Source: JANQQJ01 sp046290575 (GTDB lineage Bacteria; Pseudomonadota; Alphaproteobacteria; SMXS01). From it: DNA of 64,000 nt. The notes below the pieces were generated by a model. That model made no database searches. It saw nothing but the letters and a program-made list of their open reading frames with translations, and was not told the origin of the DNA. The stretch covers positions 124,001 through 188,000 of the forward strand of contig JBKAGX010000005.1 of NCBI GenBank assembly GCA_046290575.1, given 5' to 3'. The position numbers were made by a program, and so were the translations under genes. Of the stretch, positions 9,164-18,120 are shown in pieces. Numbering within the stretch: position 1 is the first letter of the stretch; every line of letters begins with the position of its first letter.

Positions 9164-9607
9164 CTATTCGACCACTATTGTGATCTTCTCAGAAATCACC
9201 GGTGGTTTGTGCGGAATATGATTCATGTCACCCAGGATCAGCTGCAGCGTATGGGTTCCCGGCGGTAGGTCGATGGTCGCCTGGGTCTGGCCGCCGCCAT
9301 AGTGGATCAGCCCGTCGCTCATCGGCATGGATTCCATCAAATTCGGCAGCTCTTCGTTGATCAGAAGGTGGTGATGGCCCGTTCCGGGGATGTCGACCCC
9401 GGCAGGGGCAATGCCCATACCCTTCAGCCCAAACTGAACCGTGACCGGGCTTGTAACGGTCGCGCCGTCCATAGGTGAAATAATGAAGACTTCCGCACCC
9501 TCGACAGAGGCTTGCCGGAAATCATAGGGATCCTCGGCGGCTTCTTCGGCGGCTGCTGGAAATGCCAGACAAAGCATCAATAGGCCTGTGATGATTCCGT
9601 ATCGCAT
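9164..9607 (-). CDS. Periplasmic DUF4399-type protein
   Basis: A 147-residue exported protein. Its signal peptide is MRYGIITGLLMLCLAFPAAA, with cleavage likely before EEAAEDPYD. The mature part matches the DUF4399 pattern: VFIISPMDGATVTSPVTVQFGLKGMGIAPAG, then GTGHHHLLIN, and LPPGTHTLQLILGDMNHIPH. The His triplet and later HIPH could bind a metal, but that is inference. Function is not known. The start at 9607 is chosen because GGAGCGAAAC sits eight bases upstream; an ATG five codons earlier overlaps that ribosome site. It reads into the ClC gene 9 bases later, suggesting an operon. Confidence 0.85.
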   Translation of the reverse strand: MRYGIITGLLMLCLAFPAAAEEAAEDPYDFRQASVEGAEVFIISPMDGATVTSPVTVQFGLKGMGIAPAGVDIPGTGHHHLLINEELPNLMESMPMSDGLIHYGGGQTQATIDLPPGTHTLQLILGDMNHIPHKPPVISEKITIVVE

Positions 9608-9746
9608 AAAGTTTCGCTCCATTTGGTTCAGGGTGGCTGGTCCCGCTTTGCCTATATATATGTTAACTAAGGCTCGCGGGTACGCAACGTGCCTGTCACC
9701 GCTGCGGGGCAGGTAAGCGGCCATGGGGTCTCTTGGAGGCATTTTT

Positions 9747-12700
9747 TTGAAGCGTATCCTGATTGCCATCGCGGTCCTGCTGGTGCTTGTCACCGGCCTG
9801 GTGCTGATTCTGCCCGGATTCGTTGACTGGAACGAATACCGCAACGAAATCGCCGCCCAGATCGAAGACGCCACAGGCCGGCGCGTCAGCATTGAGGGTG
9901 ATGTGAGCTTTGCCGTATTGCCGTCACCGGCGCTGTCTATTGCGAAGATGCGGATTGCCAATTTGCCGGGCGCGTCTTCCGTAGACGTCGCGACGCTGGA
10001 ATCGCTTGATGTCGAAGTGGCGCTGTTCCCTTTGCTGACCGGCACGGTGCAAGTGGAACGGATTGTGCTGGTCGATCCGGTCATTGACCTGGAGGTACTG
10101 CCCGATGGGCGGCAAAACTGGGTGTTTGAGGGCGGTGAGCCCGGTAGCGTTGACACAGAAACCAGTAGCAGTGGATTCGACATTTCGGTCGACAGTTTTG
10201 TCGTCACCAATGGCACCGTGCTTTATCGCACAGGCAGCGGACCCCCTCGGCGGATTGATGGACTTGATCTTGATATCTCTGCCCGGTCGCTCTCCGGTCC
10301 GTTCGAAGCGGATGGCACGATTGGTATCAATGATGTGCCCTTTGCCATTGATCTTGCTGTTGGGCGGCTAAACGCGGACACGACGCCTGTCCGGCTCACG
10401 GCCCGTGCTGCACCCGGCAATTTTTCGGCCAGCTTCAGCGGCCAGGCGGTGCTCAATGCCGACGTGCCGTCAATCAAGGGTGAAATTGATGTGGCCGCCG
10501 ACAATCTGGCGATTATGCTCGCCACCACCAGGGTCACGGCAGGGGGCAATGGGCTTCTGGCGTCTCCCATGGTTTTGGAGACGCAGGCGTCTGCCAACGC
10601 GGACAGGATCGTTCTAGACTCACTAACAGTCTCTTTGGCGGAACTGTCCGGGAAGGGCGGCGCCAGTGTCGATTTCGAAGACGACCCGGATATCAAGCTG
10701 CTACTCAACCTGACCTCTGTCGATCTGGACGCACTTTTGGCGCGTCAGGGAAATGTCGTCGGCGAGGCTTCTGGGCCGACAGCAGACACCGGTGCAGAAA
10801 AAAGCGGGCTGATACCTGAAGGCATCATGGGGACCGCTGAAATCACCGTCGGGTCACTGGCCTATCGGGGCGGCATTATCCGTCAGGCACGGATTACCGC
10901 GTCACTCGAAGGCGGTGTTATGGATATCGGCTCTTTTTCGGCATTGCTGCCTGGCGGATCGGACTTTGCATTCAATGGGAAACTCGGCAGTGGGGAGTCA
11001 GGCCCCCAGCTGACCGGGCGGGCGCGGCTTGCATCGTCAAGCGCACGCGGGCTGCTGGCATGGCTGGGTGTTGATGCGGCGGCGGTGCCGGGTGACAGGC
11101 TTAGCCAGTTAACCCTCGATGCCAATGTGGCGGCATCTGACTCATTGCTGCGGCTTTTCGATATCGATCTGATGTTGGACACCACGCAAGTCACGGGAGC
11201 TTTTGGATATGCCATTCAAGACCGCCCGTCGTTCAGTGCAGATCTCAGTGCCGACAGGATCAATCTTGACGCTTACCTTCCGCCTGTTGCAGAGGACGAC
11301 ACCGCGCCTCTCGATCTTTCAGCGCTGCAGAATTTCGACACCAGGCTGAGGTTTGCTGCCAACAACCTGACCTATAATCGCACCGCCATGGAGGGTGTGT
11401 CGGCGGATCTTGACCTGGTTGACGGCGAATTGACGATCAATCAGCTTGCGGTGGCGAATGCGGCCGGGGTTGAGGTCGCGCTGACGGGATCTGGCCGGGA
11501 CTTTGCCGAGCAACCGCGCTGGGAAGTATCCCTAAGCGGCAAAGGTGATCAGGCTGGCAGTCTGTTGCGGGTGCTGGATATCGATCCGCCCAGTGAAGCG
11601 ATTGATGTGGCTGCGGTTGATCTGTCGGCCACGTTCAGAGGCACCAGCGCCGCCGGTGAAGGCTCGGTAGAGGGGACATTGGGCGATACGGCCGTAACAT
11701 TCTCTGGCGAAGCATCAGGGTTGGATGGTGATAGTCCGAACTTCAATGTTCGGGTTGATGCCAGCAGCGCCAGCTGGGCCAATCTCGCTGAACAGCTGGA
11801 TCTCGCCGATTTCAAGCCAATGGAAGGCGCTGATGGTCCTGCAGGGCTGCGTGGGACCGTTGTGGGTGCGAAAGGTGAATTCGATACCAATCTGGAAGCG
11901 ACCATCGCCGGTTCAGCGCTGTCTGTTAACGGTAAGCTCACGGGAGCCGATGAAGATCTTGCCGTCGATCTGCTGCTGCGCGCCAAGGGTGAAAGCTTGC
12001 CGGCGCTGTTAAACGCGATTGGTATTCGATATGAGGCTCCGTCGGCCGATGTGCCATTTGAAATCACCGCGCCCCTGAAGGGCGCGCAAAAGGCATTTCA
12101 GATTGCCCCCTTTGCCGCAGAGCTGGCTGGTACGGAGCTGTCTGGCACGATTGGCATAGATGTTTCCGATGAACGTCCTGTCTTGGACGCTGAGCTGTCT
12201 ACCGGCCGGTTCGATGCCGACTTATTCTTGCCGGAACGCGATGCAGGGCCGCGGTTGGTGCGGGAACAGGCAGGTGAGCGCTGGTCGAAGGATCCTGTCG
12301 GATACTCCTTTCTCAAGACCTTTAACGGCACGCTCGTTCTGAAAGCTGATGAATTCCGCTTTCGGCGTTATCTGTTCGATGACCCCAGCCTCGATATGGC
12401 TTTAACCGAAGGCGTGTTGGAACTGAAATCGCTCTCCGGTTTTCTGTTTGGCGGCGAAGTCGCATTATCAGGCGTTCTGGATGTTTCAGCGACGCCTGTA
12501 TTCACCGTCGACGTTGACCTGAATGAGGGGTCTGTTGCTCAAGCCCTGCAAACCAGCGCTGATCTTCAAAGCGCCACCGGTACTTTTGACATGCAGGGCC
12601 GTTTTGCGGGTCAGGGCGAAAGCGAGTTTGCGATTGTCTCCGGCCTGCGGGGGCGCGGCAACATTGAAGCGCGTGACGGCGTGATGCGTGGTTTCGACCT

Positions 12701-13238
12701 CGTTCGCCTCAGTGAAAAGATGCTGACTCTGACGGAGTATCGGGATTTCATCGGGCTCGCCGACGCGGCCTTTGATGGCGGTGAAACACCTTATGACCGG
12801 ATCACGGCACCGCTTATCGTCACGGACGGCAAGATCAGCATCGCAGACGGGCGCGCTCAGTTGGCCGCCGCAGCGGGTACGTTCACGGCCGATGTCAATC
12901 TGCCTGCGTGGTCGATGGACTCACAGATGCAGTTCCGGCTGACTGACCCTGCCCATGCCGAAACGCCGCCTGCTGGTTTGCGGCTTTATGGCGATATCGA
13001 CAATCTGCGACAGGAACGGCGTATTAAGGCGCTGGGGTCGTATATCGGCTCACGGCTCGCCAGCCGGGTGCTTCAGGATGTGCTGGGCCAGGGCGAGCAG
13101 GGAAACAACGGGCTGCAGCAGTTGCTTGGAGGCGCTGGTGACGGGCAGGGCGAAGAGCGCGACCAAGCCCCCCAAGCCAACCCGATGGAGCAGCTGTTTC
13201 GCGGCATCATGGATCAGGTGCGCCAGGGCCGCGAGTAG
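9747..13238 (+). CDS. AsmA family protein (envelope biogenesis)
   Basis: Large AsmA-like protein of about 1163 residues, anchored in the inner membrane by one N-terminal helix (KRILIAIAVLLVLVTGLVLILP) with a long beta-rich periplasmic body. The segment DWNEYRNEIAAQIEDATGRRVSIEGDV is a clear AsmA signature, and the C-terminal AsmA_2 region is recognisable (RGRGNIEARDGVMRGFDL, then EYRDFIGLADAAFDGGETPYDRI). Relatives are linked to phospholipid transport to the outer membrane. I prefer the TTG at 9747 because TTGGAGGC lies eight bases before it and the product then starts MKRIL; the ATG at 9723 is possible. The 3' end overlaps the convergent RHH gene by 32 bases. Confidence 0.9.
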   Translation: MKRILIAIAVLLVLVTGLVLILPGFVDWNEYRNEIAAQIEDATGRRVSIEGDVSFAVLPSPALSIAKMRIANLPGASSVDVATLESLDVEVALFPLLTGTVQVERIVLVDPVIDLEVLPDGRQNWVFEGGEPGSVDTETSSSGFDISVDSFVVTNGTVLYRTGSGPPRRIDGLDLDISARSLSGPFEADGTIGINDVPFAIDLAVGRLNADTTPVRLTARAAPGNFSASFSGQAVLNADVPSIKGEIDVAADNLAIMLATTRVTAGGNGLLASPMVLETQASANADRIVLDSLTVSLAELSGKGGASVDFEDDPDIKLLLNLTSVDLDALLARQGNVVGEASGPTADTGAEKSGLIPEGIMGTAEITVGSLAYRGGIIRQARITASLEGGVMDIGSFSALLPGGSDFAFNGKLGSGESGPQLTGRARLASSSARGLLAWLGVDAAAVPGDRLSQLTLDANVAASDSLLRLFDIDLMLDTTQVTGAFGYAIQDRPSFSADLSADRINLDAYLPPVAEDDTAPLDLSALQNFDTRLRFAANNLTYNRTAMEGVSADLDLVDGELTINQLAVANAAGVEVALTGSGRDFAEQPRWEVSLSGKGDQAGSLLRVLDIDPPSEAIDVAAVDLSATFRGTSAAGEGSVEGTLGDTAVTFSGEASGLDGDSPNFNVRVDASSASWANLAEQLDLADFKPMEGADGPAGLRGTVVGAKGEFDTNLEATIAGSALSVNGKLTGADEDLAVDLLLRAKGESLPALLNAIGIRYEAPSADVPFEITAPLKGAQKAFQIAPFAAELAGTELSGTIGIDVSDERPVLDAELSTGRFDADLFLPERDAGPRLVREQAGERWSKDPVGYSFLKTFNGTLVLKADEFRFRRYLFDDPSLDMALTEGVLELKSLSGFLFGGEVALSGVLDVSATPVFTVDVDLNEGSVAQALQTSADLQSATGTFDMQGRFAGQGESEFAIVSGLRGRGNIEARDGVMRGFDLVRLSEKMLTLTEYRDFIGLADAAFDGGETPYDRITAPLIVTDGKISIADGRAQLAAAAGTFTADVNLPAWSMDSQMQFRLTDPAHAETPPAGLRLYGDIDNLRQERRIKALGSYIGSRLASRVLQDVLGQGEQGNNGLQQLLGGAGDGQGEERDQAPQANPMEQLFRGIMDQVRQGRE

Positions 13239-13455
13239 GGGCGGGCTGACGGTCCCTTAACCACGTCACCAGCCAGGTTCGAATGGCGCTGGACAGGTTC
13301 GTCTCCCGGCTTGCATCGATCTCGGTAACGAGGCCGGCCACACTGGTCTCTTGATCTGTCGCCGCCTCGGAAAGCAGATCCCAGAAGACGGGTTCGAGCG
13401 AAATGCTGGTGCGGTGCCCGGCGATGCTGACGGATCGCTTCTGGGGACCGGGCAT
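13207..13455 (-). CDS. Ribbon-helix-helix domain protein (RHH_4 type)
   Basis: An 82-residue protein with the core RKSVSIAGHRTSISLE-type strand and helices seen here as KRSVSIAGHRTSISLEPVFW, then SVAGLVTEIDASRETNLSSAIRTWL. This is the alphaproteobacterial RHH_4 family, presumed DNA-binding dimers. Its ATG overlaps the fumC stop by one base, so it is the last gene of the sspB-fumarase-fumC run and probably translated by coupling. The 3' end overlaps the convergent AsmA gene by 32 bases. The last 14 residues are Pro-rich and probably disordered. Target genes are unknown. Confidence 0.87.
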   Translation of the reverse strand: MPGPQKRSVSIAGHRTSISLEPVFWDLLSEAATDQETSVAGLVTEIDASRETNLSSAIRTWLVTWLRDRQPAPTRGPGAPDP

Positions 13456-14864
13456 CAGGAACCGGATTTGGGGCCGGTCATGTTTTCAGGCTGGACCAGC
13501 CGGTTAAAGGCGGCGGCGTCGATATGCCCCAGCTCCAACGCCGCTTCGCGTAAGCTCAGGCCCATAGTGTGCGCGTGTTTGGCGATCTCAGTCGCCTTGT
13601 CATAGCCGATTTCCGGCGCCAATGCGGTCACCAGCATGAGCGAGCGATCGACCAGCTCCGCCATGCGTTCCGGATTGCGGGTCATCCCCTCCAGGCAACG
13701 GATGCGGAAACTGTCGATGGCATCACCGAGCAGTCGGATGGACTGCAAGACGTTAAAGGCAATCACAGGTTTGAAGGCGTTGAGTTCGAGGTGACCTTGC
13801 GTGCCCGCGATGGTGACGGTGACGTGATTGCCCATCACCTGCGCGCAGACCATCGTCAACGCTTCGATCTGTGTCGGGTTGACCTTGCCGGGCATAATTG
13901 ACGAGCCGGGTTCGTTGGCCGGCAGGATCAGCTCGCCAATGCCGGCGCGTGGGCCGGATGCCAGCAGCCGGATATCATTGCCGATCTTGTTCAGCGATGC
14001 CGCCAGCGCATTGAGCGCGCCAGACAGGGCGATGAATTCATCATGTGCGGCGATGCTGGCGAATTTGTTGCCGGATGCCGTAAAGGGCAGGCCTGTGAGC
14101 GCCGCGATTTCCAACGCAACTGCAATATCGAAGCCTTCGGGCGCGTTGATGCCGGTGCCAACTGCGGTGCCGCCCTGAGGCAGTGCATAGAGTTCATGCA
14201 GCAGGTCCCAGATGCGTCCCTGCGCGGCCGACACCTGCGCGCGATAGCCGGAAAATTCCTGACCCAGCGTCAGCGGCGTCGCATCCTGTAAATGGGTGCG
14301 GCCGATTTTGACGGCGTCGCTCCAAGCGGCAACCTTTTCATCCAGCGTGGCGATCAAGGCATCAAGCGCCGGGAACAGGCGGTCATGCAGCGCCTGACAG
14401 GCGGCGATGTGCATCGCGCTTGGGATCGTATCGTTTGAAGATTGGGACCGGTTCACATCGTCATTGGGATGAACCAGCCGATCCGCCCCGACAGGACCGT
14501 CCATAATTTCGCTGGCGCGGTTCGCGATCACCTCATTGGCGTTCATGTTGGTTTGCGTGCCCGAGCCGGTCTGCCAAACCACCAGGGGAAAGTGATCATC
14601 CAGGCGCCCCGCGGCGACTTCCGATGCCGCGGCGGCAATGGCTTCAGCTAGGTCTTCGCTCAGGCCCGCAAGATCCCGATTGGCTTTGGCGGCTGCCTGT
14701 TTGATGACACCGAGCGCATGGACGATCCCGACCGGCATGCGCTCGTCACCAATGGGAAAATTTTGCAGGGACCGTTGGGTCTGTGCCCCCCAATAGCGGT
14801 CTGCCGGCACGTCCAGCGTGCCGAAGCTGTCGCGCTCTACCCTGACTTTACCTGTGTCGCTCAT
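13455..14864 (-). CDS. fumC: Fumarate hydratase class II FumC
   Basis: Iron-independent fumarase that interconverts fumarate and L-malate in the TCA cycle. The 469-residue length and the superfamily signature GSSIMPGKVNPTQ (about residue 320) identify a fumarase/aspartase-superfamily enzyme, and TGSGTQTNMNANEVIANRA with HPNDDVNRSQSSND is specific for FumC. It sits 25 bases downstream of a class I iron-sulphur fumarase on the same strand, so the cell has both the oxygen-sensitive and the stable isozyme in one probable transcript. Nothing appears damaged. Argininosuccinate lyase and aspartase are ruled out by the fumarase-type HPNDDVN segment. Confidence 0.97.
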   Translation of the reverse strand: MSDTGKVRVERDSFGTLDVPADRYWGAQTQRSLQNFPIGDERMPVGIVHALGVIKQAAAKANRDLAGLSEDLAEAIAAAASEVAAGRLDDHFPLVVWQTGSGTQTNMNANEVIANRASEIMDGPVGADRLVHPNDDVNRSQSSNDTIPSAMHIAACQALHDRLFPALDALIATLDEKVAAWSDAVKIGRTHLQDATPLTLGQEFSGYRAQVSAAQGRIWDLLHELYALPQGGTAVGTGINAPEGFDIAVALEIAALTGLPFTASGNKFASIAAHDEFIALSGALNALAASLNKIGNDIRLLASGPRAGIGELILPANEPGSSIMPGKVNPTQIEALTMVCAQVMGNHVTVTIAGTQGHLELNAFKPVIAFNVLQSIRLLGDAIDSFRIRCLEGMTRNPERMAELVDRSLMLVTALAPEIGYDKATEIAKHAHTMGLSLREAALELGHIDAAAFNRLVQPENMTGPKSGS

Positions 14865-14889
14865 GGTGCGAGCTTAGCGTAGAAAGCGC

Positions 14890-16500
<1,611 letters not shown>

Positions 16501-16563
16501 TGTGACTCTCTCAGCTTGAAATGGGGGTGTTTTCTGACGGGCCGTAACCGGCTAGGCTAGAGA

Positions 16564-17040
16564 CTATTGCTGCTTGCGGAAAGCATCGAGGGCGACAACG
16601 TTATCGTCCGGGTTATCAGTGTTTGGCTCGTCGTCTGCACTCTCCGGCGCCGTTTCCACTGGTGCATCCTGCCCGACAGGGTCGGCCAGCTCCTTGAAGG
16701 GAAGGGCGAACTGAACACTGGGGTCAAGAAAGCCCAGGAGGGCATCAAACGGCACTTCCAGATATTCAGACTTGCCGTTGAAGTTCAGTTTAACCGAAAA
16801 GCGGTCTTCGTCGACCTGCAGGTCCCAGAACTGGTTCTGTAACACGATGGTCATGTCTTTGGGGTGCCGCTCACGCAACGAGTTCGGCACAATCACGCCG
16901 GGGTAGTTGGTTGCAAAGGCGACAAAGTAATGATGGTCACCGCGCAGACCGTGGGTGGCGGTGTCTATCAGGATTTCGCGGACGAGGTTCAAAAGCGACC
17001 GACGCAACAGCGCGTCATAGTCGATCCGGTCCCCGCTCAT
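16564..17040 (-). CDS. sspB: SspB, ClpXP adaptor (alpha-type)
   Basis: Adaptor that tethers ssrA-tagged and some untagged proteins to the ClpXP protease. The family features seen are IDYDALLRRSLLNLVREIL at the N-terminus, GLRGDHHYFVAFATNYPGV, HPKDMTIVLQNQFWDLQV and FSVKLNFNGKSEYLEVPFDAL. A disordered acidic linker (residues about 120-150) leads to the C-terminal VVALDAFRKQQ, which corresponds to the ClpX-docking tail. I prefer the ATG at 17040; one at 17061 adds seven residues, and neither has a strong ribosome site. The tmRNA whose tag it should recognise is encoded 4 kb away, and a small ANDN-containing ORF lies at 3389. Confidence 0.92.
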   Translation of the reverse strand: MSGDRIDYDALLRRSLLNLVREILIDTATHGLRGDHHYFVAFATNYPGVIVPNSLRERHPKDMTIVLQNQFWDLQVDEDRFSVKLNFNGKSEYLEVPFDALLGFLDPSVQFALPFKELADPVGQDAPVETAPESADDEPNTDNPDDNVVALDAFRKQQ

Positions 17041-17122
17041 TGGATTTTCACTTATCGGCATGGGCCATAGACTAGTGACCCATTCGCCGGAGTCAATTCA
17101 CCCGACGGGCAAAACGACAATC

Positions 17123-17170
17123 TTGACAGGCATTCATGAGATCAGTACATATGAACATGTGTTCATATGT
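17123..17170 (+). promoter_or_regulatory. Promoter and palindromic operator of the arsR-CDF operon
   Basis: TTGACA at 17123-17128 is a consensus -35 box. A plausible -10 (TACATA) follows at 17146-17151 after 17 bases. Covering the -10 and the presumed start site is a perfect inverted repeat at 17147-17170 with 10-base arms (ACATATGAAC and GTTCATATGT) around a 4-base centre. This is the layout and sequence type bound by ArsR/SmtB metal sensors (TATGAAC...GTTCATA), so autorepression is a strong inference. The first in-frame ATG of the regulator lies inside the right arm. Confidence 0.85.
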
Positions 17171-17178
17171 TGGTTAAA

Positions 17179-17502
17179 ATGATGTCAGAACAGCAAGTAC
17201 TGGTTCCCGAGGTTGCCGAGATGTTCAAGTTGATGGGCGATCCGTCACGTTTGGGCATTCTCGTTGCCTGCCTGGATGGTCCTGCTTCGGTGGGTGAAAT
17301 TGCGCTTCGACTGTCGTTGTCGCCGTCTTTGGTCAGTCATCACCTTCGGTTGTTGCGCGCTGCCCGGCTGGTGAAGGCGGAGCGCCGGGGCAAGCAGGTC
17401 TTCTATGCCATCGATGATCATCACATCGAACAGATTGTGATCGATATGCTGGCGCATGCGGCCGAAGAGGCCGGTGCCGAGGCCCGAAAGGATGTGGCAT
17501 GA
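17179..17502 (+). CDS. ArsR/SmtB family metal-responsive repressor
   Basis: A winged-helix repressor of about 107 residues. The recognition region is SLSPSLVSHHLRLLRAARLVKAERRGKQVFYAID and the N-terminal helix has MFKLMGDPSRLGILVACL. The C-terminal helix DDHHIEQIVIDMLAHAAEEAG carries His and Asp/Glu residues where alpha-5 type sensors (CzrA, SmtB) bind zinc or cobalt; this favours a Zn/Co/Cd-type site over the cysteine-based arsenic site, since there is no CxC motif. It overlaps the CDF transporter by four bases (ATGA). ATGs at 17167, 17179 and 17182 are in frame; 17167 lies within the operator, so 17179 or 17182 is preferred. No clear ribosome site is seen. Confidence 0.9.
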   Translation: MMSEQQVLVPEVAEMFKLMGDPSRLGILVACLDGPASVGEIALRLSLSPSLVSHHLRLLRAARLVKAERRGKQVFYAIDDHHIEQIVIDMLAHAAEEAGAEARKDVA

Positions 17503-18119
17503 GTGCGAGCTGCGGCCATGATGGGTTGGAGACCATCAAGTACCGCAACGTGCTGTGGACGGTCTTCGCGATCAATGCGGGGATGTTCGCGATTGAAATC
17601 GTCGCCGGTGCCCTGGCAAGCTCGGTCTCGCTGCAAGCGGACGCGCTCGATTTTTTCGCCGATGCGGCCAACTATCTGGTGGCGCTGTTCGTTCTGGAAC
17701 GCTCGATTCAATGGCGCGCCGGGGCAGCGCTTGCCAAAGGCGCTGCGATGGGCGTTTTCGGTCTCTATGTGCTGGGCTTTTCAGCCTATCAGCTGTTCTC
17801 CGGCGAAGTGCCCTCAGCGCCTGTGATGGGCGCGGTCGGGGCCCTGGCGTTGATCGCCAATGTGGTCAGCGCAGTGCTGTTGTTCCGCCACCGTGAAGGC
17901 GACTCGAACCGCCAGTCGGTCTGGCTGTGCAGCCGTAACGATGCGATTGCCAACGTCGCGGTCATCATTGCCGCTGGGCTGGTTTATCTCACAGCGACCC
18001 ACTGGCCGGATCTGATCGTCGGGTTCTTCATGGCCGGGCTGGCGCTTCACAGCGCCTGGCAAATCATCCGGCAGGCAGTGGGTGAGTTGCGGGACGGTGT
18101 GCCGACCCCGGCTGAATAG
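17499..18119 (+). CDS. CDF-family cation transporter, short form without cytosolic domain
   Basis: A 206-residue inner-membrane protein with about six hydrophobic helices, of the cation diffusion facilitator type that exports divalent metals by proton exchange. The two metal-site helices are visible: SLQADALDFFADAANY (a DxxxD arrangement) and WLCSRNDAIANVAVI, where the usual HxxxD is CxxxD. The protein ends just after the last helix, so the C-terminal ferredoxin-like metal sensor of FieF/CzcD is absent. It is translationally coupled to the ArsR repressor. Zn, Cd, Co or Pb are the likely substrates; the cysteine in the transport site leans toward a soft metal, which is inference. Confidence 0.85.
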   Translation: MSASCGHDGLETIKYRNVLWTVFAINAGMFAIEIVAGALASSVSLQADALDFFADAANYLVALFVLERSIQWRAGAALAKGAAMGVFGLYVLGFSAYQLFSGEVPSAPVMGAVGALALIANVVSAVLLFRHREGDSNRQSVWLCSRNDAIANVAVIIAAGLVYLTATHWPDLIVGFFMAGLALHSAWQIIRQAVGELRDGVPTPAE

Positions 18120-18120
18120 G

